6,236 bases of DNA from assembly GCA_003818595.1 (NCBI GenBank), contig RPQV01000221.1, forward strand, positions 1-6,236. Reading direction: 5' to 3'. The translations under genes and the position numbers were made by a program. This document shows, piece by piece, positions 1 through 6,236 of this stretch. This DNA comes from Calditrichota bacterium (GTDB lineage Bacteria; Zhuqueibacterota; Zhuqueibacteria; Residuimicrobiales; Krinioviventaceae). The notes below the pieces were generated by a model that searched no databases, had not been told where the DNA came from, and saw nothing but the letters and a program-made list of their open reading frames with translations. Positions within the stretch are counted from its first letter, which is position 1; every line of letters begins with the position of its first letter.

Positions 1-1
1 C

Positions 2-3000
2 TGGACTTTTCGGACAGTGCTGAGGGTGGAGGACGATTCCGACAGCCCGTGCAATTATGCTGCTGATGAAATCAGCGTGTGGGTTAATGCGCCGCCGATA
101 GCACAGGCCGGAGAGGATATGCGCGGCGCTGTCGGCCAGGTTCTGACATTCAACGGTGACAAGAGCAGCGACAGTGATGGTGAAATGGTGAGCTATCAGT
201 GGGATTTTGGTGACGCCCAGAAGAGTCTGGGCAAAAGTGTTCAACATGCTTATGCTGCACCAGGAAAATATACGGTGCGGTTGACCGTGACTGACAACGC
301 CAATGTCAGTAACAGCAGTCAATGGGATGAACTGGTGGTGGTGATTAATGATCCGCCTATTGCCCAGGCCGGTAACGACACCAAGGGCGCCATCGGAGAA
401 GAATTGTTTTTTGACGGCAGCGGTTCGATTGATAAAGACGGCGCTCTCATCAATTATTTTTGGGAGTTTGGCGATGGGAGTCGAGGGGAAGGGAGGAAAA
501 CATCTCATGTTTACGAAAAGTCCGGATTATTCACCGTTGTCTTGACCGTACAGGATGATTCGCAGACCGAATCTGACAAGCGTTCCGACAATCTGCAGGT
601 GTTCATCAATGAACCACCGGTGGCTGATGCCGGGGAGGATCAACTGGTTACAGCTTCCGAGGTCGCTTATACAGCAGTCGGCTCTGTTGATCAGGATGGC
701 GAAATCATCAGCTATGACTGGAATTTTGGGGACGGCGCCAACGGGACGGGATTGACTCCCAAACATATTTACAGTGAAACCGGTCGATATCAAATCAAAT
801 TGACGGTGACCGATAACTCGGGGACCAAAAGCAATCAGGCTTCCGATGTTGTCAATGTGGTCATCAATGAAAAACCGATCGCGGATGCGGGGCCGGATGT
901 CAAGGCGGCGACAGAACAACCCATTGTTTTTAATGCAGCGGGCTCGCGCGACCCTGATGGTGAGATCGTTGACTATTCGTGGGATTTTGGTGACGGCCGC
1001 ACTGCATCCGGTGTGAACGTCTCTCATCAATACCCGCAATCGGGCGTTTACTCTACCAAACTCACGGTCAAGGATAATACCAGTCAGCCTCTGGCGACTG
1101 ATTTTGATGAAGCCATTGTGACGGTGAATGCTCAACCCGTTGCTCTTGCGGGTGCGAATCGTTTGACGTCACCCGGAGAAACGGTTCGTTTAGACGGCAG
1201 CAGTTCCTATGACTGGGACAACGATGCCCTGACATTCCAGTGGCAATTTAGCGATGGCAAGACCTCGACAGCGGCCGCGCAAGTGAACCGTTCTTTTGAT
1301 CAGCCTGGAATTTATACCGGCATCTTGACAGTTTCGGATCAAAGCGGCACCGGGAACAGTGTGGCGCGCGACACCGTTGAGGTTCGAATCAACAGTGCGC
1401 CGATTGCGAATGCCGGTGAAAATATTTTCTGTTGCGATAAAACATTGATTTTTGATGCTTCCTCTTCCGTCGATCCGGATGGAGATCCTCTAACCTTTAC
1501 CTGGGATTTCGGCGATGGTTGTCCATTTGCTCAGGGGATGCACGTCATGCACAAATTTGATCGTGGCGGCAGTTATCCGGTCATTCTGACGGTTGATGAT
1601 GGTCTCGGTCTGAAAAATTCGCGCCACTCTACGGCGATCACCGTAACCATCAATAATCCTCCCATTGCTGATGCCGGCGAGAACGAGACCCACTGCTCGG
1701 GCGAGGTGATTTTATTCAATGCGGGTAATTCTAAAGATCCAGAAAATGGTTTGTTGAAATATCTTTGGGATTTCGGCGATGGAACCACGGCAGAAGGAAT
1801 GAATCCGACCAAAATCTACAAGCAGGACGGCGTCTATCAGGTCAAGCTCACGGTTCAGGACGATTCAGGATTGCCCTGCAATACGGATGTGGCGGTAAAA
1901 TCCATCCGCATCATCGAGTCTCCGGTAGCTTTTGCCGGAGCGGATCAGGAAGTGTGTACCAATGCGCAGGTGATTTTTGACGGCACCGCGTCGAAAGATT
2001 ACGATGGCGTGGTGAACAGCTATTTCTGGGATTTTGGCGACGGCATCACCGGCGGCGGGGCGACGCCGACGCATACGTACAAGAAAGCCGGAGTTTATCG
2101 AGTGGTGCTGACCATTACCGGCGATCTTCGGGGAGAGTGCGACAATACCGATACCGATGAAATGCTGGTGACGGTTTATAATGCTCCTCTGGCAGAAATT
2201 TCATGCCCAGAGGTGGCGGCGATCAACCTGCCGGTGGCCTTTGACGGATCATTGTCGACCAGCGAAGGAATGGCAATCAGCGAATATCTGTGGGATTTCG
2301 GCGACGGTGGTGTGGATCAAGGTAAAATCGTCAGCCATCGTTTTGAGAAATCCGGCAATTACTTGGTCACTCTGACCATTAACACCGACGCGACCACGGT
2401 CTGTAATTCGTCCGTCGCCAAAAAGCTGATCACCATCAATGATCGCCCCATTGCCGATGCCGGTTCAGATCAATTGGTGGGCATCAACCAGGTTTTTATG
2501 CTCAACGCCGCAGCTTCTTCAGATCCTGACGGCGCGCTCGTATCGTTTATTTGGGACTGCGGTGCAGGGCAGTACAAGTCGGGCATCATCACCCGACATC
2601 GCATTGCCGAGGTCGGTCGACGCCCGATCGTTCTTACTGTGACCGACAATACCACGGCTGAAAACAATGCGGATTCGGATACGGTTTGGGTGACGGTCAA
2701 TGATCCGCCGGTGCCGGTTATCACCTCGATTGCTTCTGCCTGTCCAGGAGAGAGTGTCAATTTCAGCGCGGCAGATTCGCCCAAAATGGAGGGCAAAACC
2801 ATCACCTGTTCGTGGAATTTTGGTGATGGTCAAATCGGAGAAGGATTGACCGTCAGTCATGCATACGCAAAAAGCGGCCATTATACAGTGACTCTGATAA
2901 TGGTCGACGGTTTGAAGCTGGATAACAGCAGCAACAGCACCTCAAAAATACTTTATATCAATCGTGCACCGATCGCCGATGCGGGCAAAAATCGTCGCGC

Positions 3001-3505
3001 TTGTCCGGGTGAGGAGCTGGTGTTTGACGCCGGCAAATCCTTTGATCCCGATGGTTCGGGGTGGAGTGCTGCGTGGGATTTTGGTGATGGCGTCAAATCG
3101 ACGGAAAAGATGGTCAAGCATACTTTTCAAAAGCCGGGACGCTATTCGGTTAGATTGCGGGTGACGGATGATTCAGGCACAGCGTGTGCCGGAGATGATC
3201 AGGTGATCAGTGTCATCGTCAATTCTCCACCGGTGGCAGATGCCGGCGTTGATCGACAAGTCTATTTGGGTGGTGCTCACGACGCCGTACTCTTTGATGC
3301 GATAAAATCCTCGGACGCCGACGGCGATGGTCTGGTTTATACGTGGGATTTCGGTGATGGTACGCGCGCAGAGGGTGCAAGATTATTTCATACTTTCAGC
3401 AAACCGGGTGTCTATCTGGTCAAACTCGTTGTCGACGACGGCCGCAAAACATCCTGCAGCAGAGCGCAGGATGAGGTGAAGATCGAGGTGATGCGCCGAG
3501 AATGA
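2..3505 (+). CDS. Giant multi-PKD-repeat protein, C-terminal part (5'-truncated by window edge)
   Basis: The frame is open from base 2 and ends at TGA 3503-3505, so at least 1167 residues are visible. The GTG at 17 lies inside a PKD strand and is not a credible start; the real N-terminus, with any signal peptide, is off the left edge. Residue numbers here count that GTG as 1. Everything visible is PKD fold: the tail of one repeat, then 13 full repeats, each with an N-x-P-P-(I/V)-A-x-A-G start, a Y-x-W-D-F-G-D-G core and a G-x-Y-x-V-x-L-T-V-x-D strand. PKD domains are extracytoplasmic Ig-like modules used in adhesins, S-layer-like proteins and as spacers in secreted enzymes. No catalytic domain is visible. 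The protein stops about ten residues after the last repeat, with no LPXTG, PEP-CTERM, T9SS-type domain or transmembrane anchor, so any anchor must be N-terminal. Sixteen cysteines occur, none between residues 13 and 471. An adhesive or structural surface role is inferred; PKD identity is secure. Confidence 0.93.
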   Translation, partial: WTFRTVLRVEDDSDSPCNYAADEISVWVNAPPIAQAGEDMRGAVGQVLTFNGDKSSDSDGEMVSYQWDFGDAQKSLGKSVQHAYAAPGKYTVRLTVTDNANVSNSSQWDELVVVINDPPIAQAGNDTKGAIGEELFFDGSGSIDKDGALINYFWEFGDGSRGEGRKTSHVYEKSGLFTVVLTVQDDSQTESDKRSDNLQVFINEPPVADAGEDQLVTASEVAYTAVGSVDQDGEIISYDWNFGDGANGTGLTPKHIYSETGRYQIKLTVTDNSGTKSNQASDVVNVVINEKPIADAGPDVKAATEQPIVFNAAGSRDPDGEIVDYSWDFGDGRTASGVNVSHQYPQSGVYSTKLTVKDNTSQPLATDFDEAIVTVNAQPVALAGANRLTSPGETVRLDGSSSYDWDNDALTFQWQFSDGKTSTAAAQVNRSFDQPGIYTGILTVSDQSGTGNSVARDTVEVRINSAPIANAGENIFCCDKTLIFDASSSVDPDGDPLTFTWDFGDGCPFAQGMHVMHKFDRGGSYPVILTVDDGLGLKNSRHSTAITVTINNPPIADAGENETHCSGEVILFNAGNSKDPENGLLKYLWDFGDGTTAEGMNPTKIYKQDGVYQVKLTVQDDSGLPCNTDVAVKSIRIIESPVAFAGADQEVCTNAQVIFDGTASKDYDGVVNSYFWDFGDGITGGGATPTHTYKKAGVYRVVLTITGDLRGECDNTDTDEMLVTVYNAPLAEISCPEVAAINLPVAFDGSLSTSEGMAISEYLWDFGDGGVDQGKIVSHRFEKSGNYLVTLTINTDATTVCNSSVAKKLITINDRPIADAGSDQLVGINQVFMLNAAASSDPDGALVSFIWDCGAGQYKSGIITRHRIAEVGRRPIVLTVTDNTTAENNADSDTVWVTVNDPPVPVITSIASACPGESVNFSAADSPKMEGKTITCSWNFGDGQIGEGLTVSHAYAKSGHYTVTLIMVDGLKLDNSSNSTSKILYINRAPIADAGKNRRACPGEELVFDAGKSFDPDGSGWSAAWDFGDGVKSTEKMVKHTFQKPGRYSVRLRVTDDSGTACAGDDQVISVIVNSPPVADAGVDRQVYLGGAHDAVLFDAIKSSDADGDGLVYTWDFGDGTRAEGARLFHTFSKPGVYLVKLVVDDGRKTSCSRAQDEVKIEVMRRE
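92..3505 (+). repeat. Array of 13 PKD repeats, period about 261 bp (87 aa)
   Basis: The Trp codon of the W-D-F-G-D core falls at 200, 461, 719, 980, 1241, 1502, 1766, 2027, 2291, 2552, 2813, 3074 and 3344. The twelve intervals are eight of 261 bp, two of 264, one of 258 and one of 270; the last reflects a three-residue insertion near the start of repeat 13. Repeats begin about 108 bp before each Trp codon (92, 353, 611, 872 and so on). The copies differ substantially at DNA and protein level outside the core motifs, so this is an old duplication and not a recently expanding tandem repeat. Divergent copies are repeat 5 (W-Q-F-S-D-G) and repeat 10 (W-D-C-G-A-G, with the usual G-x-Y replaced by G-R-R). 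Repeat 1 has D-A in place of D-G. Confidence 0.92.
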
Positions 3506-3538
3506 ATTTCCAGCCGTGAGTTGATCTTTTAAAAGCAT

Positions 3539-3542
3539 GGAG
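3539..3542 (+). promoter_or_regulatory. Shine-Dalgarno GGAG that decides the STAS gene start
   Basis: GGAG sits 6 nt before the ATG at 3549. The in-frame ATG at 3537 has no purine-rich Shine-Dalgarno at a useful distance and itself overlaps this GGAG. The ATG at 3549 is therefore the better start, and the alternative would add only four residues (M-E-K-T). Confidence 0.65.
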
Positions 3543-3548
3543 AAAACA

Positions 3549-4769
3549 ATGGCCACCTGTACCACTATCGAGAAATTCGGCCTGACGTGGCTAAACATCA
3601 GCGGTCGTATTGATGGCATGAGCGCCCCCGATGTTCAGCAGCAGATCGACGAACTCATCCTGGGAGGGAAACGCAATCTCGTCGTCAATTTGGAGCAGGT
3701 CAACTTTGTCAGCAGTGCGGGTTTGCGGGTTTTTTTCGGCGCGCACCTGCAGCTCAAACAGGTTGGCGGCGAGGTCATCTTGTACCGAATTTCTCCTAAC
3801 ATTTTGACGGTGTTCAGAATCAGCGGTTTCGACAAGCTTTTCCGAATCATGTCCACCGAAGAAGAGATTTCCGCTGCCTCTCCACTGGCGATTGAGGGCG
3901 AATTGAGCGCGTCTACCGAGGATGGTGTGGCCTTTAAACTCAGGGAAATGAGTGATGCCGAAACGGGTTTGCTCCGCATGATCGGTTCGCAGGAAAAGCT
4001 GGCGCATGCCGATTATTCAGCAAAAGACGTCGTCACCATCGCTCAGTCAGAGCTGCCGTTCGGCACTGGTCTCGCAACCGTCGGAGAGCACTATGAAGAA
4101 TACCAGCATCTCTTTGGCGAGGCGCTCATCATCAACAGAAATTTCTACTTTTATCCCGCTGTCAAACGCCCGGCGGTTGATTTCATGCTCTATTCGGGAG
4201 AGGATGCAGGCACCTTGTGTCGTTTTCTCCATGGCTTTTCCTTCAATGGCCGCTATCGTTATGTGGGCGCCTTTGAGACGGCGCAGGATTTTATGACCCT
4301 TGAAAAACTGGGGCAGTGGGTGATTTCTCTGCCGTCATCGACAGCGTTGCTCGGTCTGGTTCTGATCGCGGAGAGCAAAGGATTATTCGGCATGAACCTC
4401 CGACAGGCGCCGATAGAGCCAAATAAACCCGTTCAAGGACACGATATTTTCAATGCGGCGCTGTTTTCGACATGGATGAATTTCCCGGTTGATCCTGCTG
4501 ATGAAAACCACATTGTGGTGGGCGCCGGCGTCATTTGCCGTGATAAGAACGCCTGTTCAGCAGAGATGCAGAAAATCTTTTCCCGGGATTCCAGTATGCA
4601 CCTGCACGCGGGGATTTTTGAAAAAGGTCCGATCAGCAAGAATATTGACCAATTTTCCTCTGAACTTGAGCGTGTACTGACCCAACTCAGCATCACCAAG
4701 GTGCAGCATCTTCTCGGTCAAAGCCGATTCAGCAATGGGATGTTCGGGATCATCGAATTGAAAGGATAA
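3549..4769 (+). CDS. STAS-domain protein with uncharacterised C-terminal domain
   Basis: A 406-residue soluble protein ending at TAA 4767-4769. Residues about 5-100 form a STAS domain of the SpoIIAA/RsbV type: an L-x-x-S-G-R-I-D strand near 16-22, an N-L-V-V-N-L strand near 43-48, the S-S-A-G-L-R signature at 55-60 and an S-G-F-D-K-L-F helix near 92-98. Ser56 aligns with the serine phosphorylated by anti-sigma kinases in SpoIIAA and RsbV, so phospho-regulated partner switching is possible. An acidic, Ser/Ala-rich linker (about 103-124) leads into some 280 residues that I do not recognise. No signal peptide or convincing membrane helix is seen, so the protein is probably cytoplasmic. It starts 43 nt after the PKD gene and ends 4 nt before the permease/binding-protein fusion, which points to a job tied to that transporter. 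MlaB, a STAS subunit of the Mla ABC transporter, is a precedent. The STAS call is firm; the partner is inferred. Confidence 0.88.
   Translation: MATCTTIEKFGLTWLNISGRIDGMSAPDVQQQIDELILGGKRNLVVNLEQVNFVSSAGLRVFFGAHLQLKQVGGEVILYRISPNILTVFRISGFDKLFRIMSTEEEISAASPLAIEGELSASTEDGVAFKLREMSDAETGLLRMIGSQEKLAHADYSAKDVVTIAQSELPFGTGLATVGEHYEEYQHLFGEALIINRNFYFYPAVKRPAVDFMLYSGEDAGTLCRFLHGFSFNGRYRYVGAFETAQDFMTLEKLGQWVISLPSSTALLGLVLIAESKGLFGMNLRQAPIEPNKPVQGHDIFNAALFSTWMNFPVDPADENHIVVGAGVICRDKNACSAEMQKIFSRDSSMHLHAGIFEKGPISKNIDQFSSELERVLTQLSITKVQHLLGQSRFSNGMFGIIELKG
4761..4766 (+). promoter_or_regulatory. Shine-Dalgarno AAAGGA inside the end of the STAS gene
   Basis: AAAGGA forms the last two sense codons (Lys-Gly) of the STAS gene and lies 7 nt before the ATG at 4774. 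A ribosome ending at TAA 4767-4769 is therefore placed to start on the transporter gene, implying coupled translation of the two proteins. Confidence 0.6.
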
Positions 4770-4773
4770 GGAA

Positions 4774-6236
4774 ATGGAACTCTGGATTGGCGCTGTCAAT
4801 CTTGGTTTTCTCTATGCGATCATGACCATGGGGATTTTCATCACCTTCCGTATCCATGACTTTCCGGATATCACCGTTGACGGAAGCTTCACCGCAGGTG
4901 CTGCGGCCGCTGCAGTGCTGATCGCGGCGGGAGCGAATCCGGTGCCGGCACTCTGCGCTGCTTTTGTCGTTGGTGCAATCGCCGGAATGGTCACTGCCTC
5001 TATACATACCCGTTTTCATGTGAACGGGTTGCTGGCCGGAATCCTGGTCATGACCGCCCTTTACTCCATCAATCTTCACATCATGGGTCGTTCCAACATT
5101 CCTTTATTGAATCAGAAAACGCTCTTTTCATGGCTCGCCGGCATCAATCCGGGTCTGCATCCCGAAATTTGGACAGCCCTGGCGCTCGGTCTGCTGATGA
5201 TTTGTTTTTGGTTGGCGATGGCGTTATTCTTTAAAACCGATCTCGGTATTGCCATGAGGATCACGGGCAACAATCCCACCATGGCCTCTGCCAATGGAAT
5301 CAACGTGGCGCGGATGACTATATTTGGTGTCGCTCTCGCCAATGGTTTTGTGGGGATTTCCGGAGCGCTTGTGGCGCAGTATCAGGGATTTGCCGATATC
5401 GGCATGGGCATCGGCACCGTGGTGATCGGCCTGGCGGCAGTTATCATCGGTGAGTCGGTGCTGAAAAGCAGCTCGATGGTTGTGCGTGTTCTGAGCGTGA
5501 TTATTGGCGCCATCATATTCAGGCTCATGATTGCCGTTGCGCTGTTTGTGGGCATGAATCCCATTGATCTCAAATTATTGACGGCGATTTTTGTTTTTTT
5601 AACTTTGGTATTTAGCAAGTCCGTCAGTGGGCGGCGTGTGGCTGCACAAATAGGGAGAGGCTTCAAGGCTTTGCTCGCGCGGAAGCGGGTGATTGGAGCT
5701 GTGGGTGTAGTCGCGGCGGTGATTGTGGTTTCTCTGCTGTCATACCGTCTCTTTTTTCAATCACAACCAACAAATCAGAAACAATTAAAATTAGGCTGCG
5801 TGCAGCTCACCGATAATGCGTTATTGAACATTACCCGCGACAGCCTGATCGAAGAGTTGAAAAGGCTTGGCTATCGCGACGGTGAAACCTGCACCATTTA
5901 CCTCGAGAATGCCGGGGGTGATCTGGCCACGGTGAATACGATCATCGACAAGTTTGTGCGTGAACGCGTCGATGTGATCATTCCCATATCCACTGGATGC
6001 ACTCAAGCGGCCATTAACAAGGTGAAAGACAAGCCGATTGTCTTTGCAACAGTAGCGAATCCCTTTATCATCAAAGCGGGAACGACTGAAACCGAGCACT
6101 TACCCAATGTCACAGGAGTCTATGGTTGGGTCCCCATGGATCGGACGATGGAACTGGTGAAAACGCTTTGTCCAGGTCCATTTACTATTGGCGCCATTTG
6201 GGATCCGGCTCAGGCCAATTCCGTGTTCAATGTGGA
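4774..6236 (+). CDS. ABC transporter permease-substrate-binding fusion, TrpY-TrpX type (3'-truncated by window edge)
   Basis: A single frame runs from ATG 4774 to the right edge: 487 codons and no stop. Residues 1 to about 285 are a COG4120-type permease (TrpY-like, related to the LivH/RbsC permeases). The diagnostic stretch near 24-42 reads F-R-I-H-D-F-P-D-I-T-V-D-G-S-F-x-x-G-A, followed by strongly hydrophobic segments near 38-53, 56-78, 83-103, 133-153, 178-200, 210-228, 236-260 and 266-282. A basic stretch (K-S-V-S-G-R-R to A-R-K-R, about 282-305) is followed by an extra hydrophobic helix (about 306-328) and a polar linker. From about 338 a COG2984/ABC_sub_bind domain (TrpX-like) begins, with G-C-V-Q-L, A-G-G-D-L-A-T-V-N-T, I-I-P-I-S-T, P-I-V-F-A-T-V and N-V-T-G-V motifs, and it continues past the edge. 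By the positive-inside rule the binding domain faces outward. TrpXYZ-type systems import tryptophan or related small ligands; the substrate here is unknown. The ATPase is not in the window and is expected downstream. Confidence 0.9.
   Translation, partial: MELWIGAVNLGFLYAIMTMGIFITFRIHDFPDITVDGSFTAGAAAAAVLIAAGANPVPALCAAFVVGAIAGMVTASIHTRFHVNGLLAGILVMTALYSINLHIMGRSNIPLLNQKTLFSWLAGINPGLHPEIWTALALGLLMICFWLAMALFFKTDLGIAMRITGNNPTMASANGINVARMTIFGVALANGFVGISGALVAQYQGFADIGMGIGTVVIGLAAVIIGESVLKSSSMVVRVLSVIIGAIIFRLMIAVALFVGMNPIDLKLLTAIFVFLTLVFSKSVSGRRVAAQIGRGFKALLARKRVIGAVGVVAAVIVVSLLSYRLFFQSQPTNQKQLKLGCVQLTDNALLNITRDSLIEELKRLGYRDGETCTIYLENAGGDLATVNTIIDKFVRERVDVIIPISTGCTQAAINKVKDKPIVFATVANPFIIKAGTTETEHLPNVTGVYGWVPMDRTMELVKTLCPGPFTIGAIWDPAQANSVFNV

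Noticed and set aside
17..19. GTG as the start codon of the PKD protein
   Set aside because: The frame is open to the left edge, and the residues before it (W-T-F-R-T) complete a PKD strand, so the gene begins outside the window.
527..1135. A 202-codon open frame on the - strand inside the PKD gene
   Set aside because: It lies wholly opposite the well-supported PKD frame, spans repeat boundaries, and its translation is rich in Arg/Ile/His with no domain. It is a shadow of the periodic coding strand.
2519..2881. Overlapping - strand open frames in the PKD region, including 2470-2805
   Set aside because: They are antisense to conserved PKD core motifs, have no credible ribosome site or domain, and are explained by codon bias of the + strand gene.
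3526..3535. 10-bp perfect palindrome CTTTTAAAAG between the PKD and STAS genes
   Set aside because: It is AT-only apart from its ends, has no loop and no following T-run, and is too short for a terminator or a convincing operator.
3537..3539. ATG 3537 as the STAS gene start
   Set aside because: It has no Shine-Dalgarno, whereas ATG 3549 has GGAG 6 nt upstream. The difference is four residues and does not affect the domain.
5588..5600. T-runs (five T's, G, seven T's) near the permease/binding-domain junction as a possible frameshift or sequencing error creating the fusion
   Set aside because: The frame encodes normal permease C-terminal sequence before and directly across the run, and continues in the same frame through a sensible helix into the binding domain. 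No frame change is needed. Read-level checking would still be worthwhile.
4750..5666. Several - strand open frames opposite the permease (4750-5079, 5112-5342, 5382-5666)
   Set aside because: The + strand frame shows clear permease motifs and helices across the same bases; the antisense products are low-complexity mirror translations.
5788..5799. L-G-C near the start of the binding domain as a lipoprotein lipobox
   Set aside because: The preceding residues (K-Q-L-K) do not fit a lipobox, it is about 14 residues after the hydrophobic helix, and it matches the first beta strand of the binding domain.

Overview
The window carries three genes in a row, all on the + strand, with almost no non-coding DNA. 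Base composition is roughly balanced and codon use looks alike across the genes. All three fit a Gram-negative or otherwise diderm environmental bacterium: a large multi-PKD secreted-type protein, a STAS-domain regulator, and a TrpX/TrpY-type ABC importer. Nothing in the sequence fixes the phylum. An uncultured FCB-group or deltaproteobacterium-like lineage is only a guess.

Layout. (1) Positions 2-3505 hold the 3' part of a very large protein made only of PKD (Ig-like) repeats. There are 13 complete repeats with a near-constant period of 87 residues, plus the tail of another repeat at the left edge. The true N-terminus is outside the window. (2) Positions 3549-4769 hold a 406-residue soluble protein with an N-terminal STAS (anti-sigma-factor antagonist type) domain and a C-terminal region of about 280 residues that I do not recognise. 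(3) Positions 4774-6236 hold one uninterrupted reading frame that runs off the right edge. It encodes a TrpY/COG4120-type ABC permease, then an extra transmembrane segment, then a TrpX/COG2984-type (ABC_sub_bind) substrate-binding domain. The normally separate permease and binding protein are therefore fused.

How they may work together. The STAS gene and the fused transporter gene are 4 nt apart, and the transporter's Shine-Dalgarno lies in the last codons of the STAS gene, so they are almost certainly co-translated. This suggests a transporter whose activity or signalling output is coupled to a STAS protein, either as an MlaB-like accessory subunit or through partner switching. The ATPase (TrpZ/COG1101-like) is expected just downstream, outside the window. 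The PKD gene ends 43 nt upstream with no visible terminator, so read-through is possible, but a functional link is unproven.

The most unusual signal is in the PKD array. Cysteines occur at two fixed positions per repeat (24 residues before and 37 after the core Trp). The set of repeats with the first (6, 7, 8, 11, 12) is exactly the set with the second (7, 8, 9, 12, 13) shifted by one. That pattern predicts disulfide staples between neighbouring domains rather than within them.
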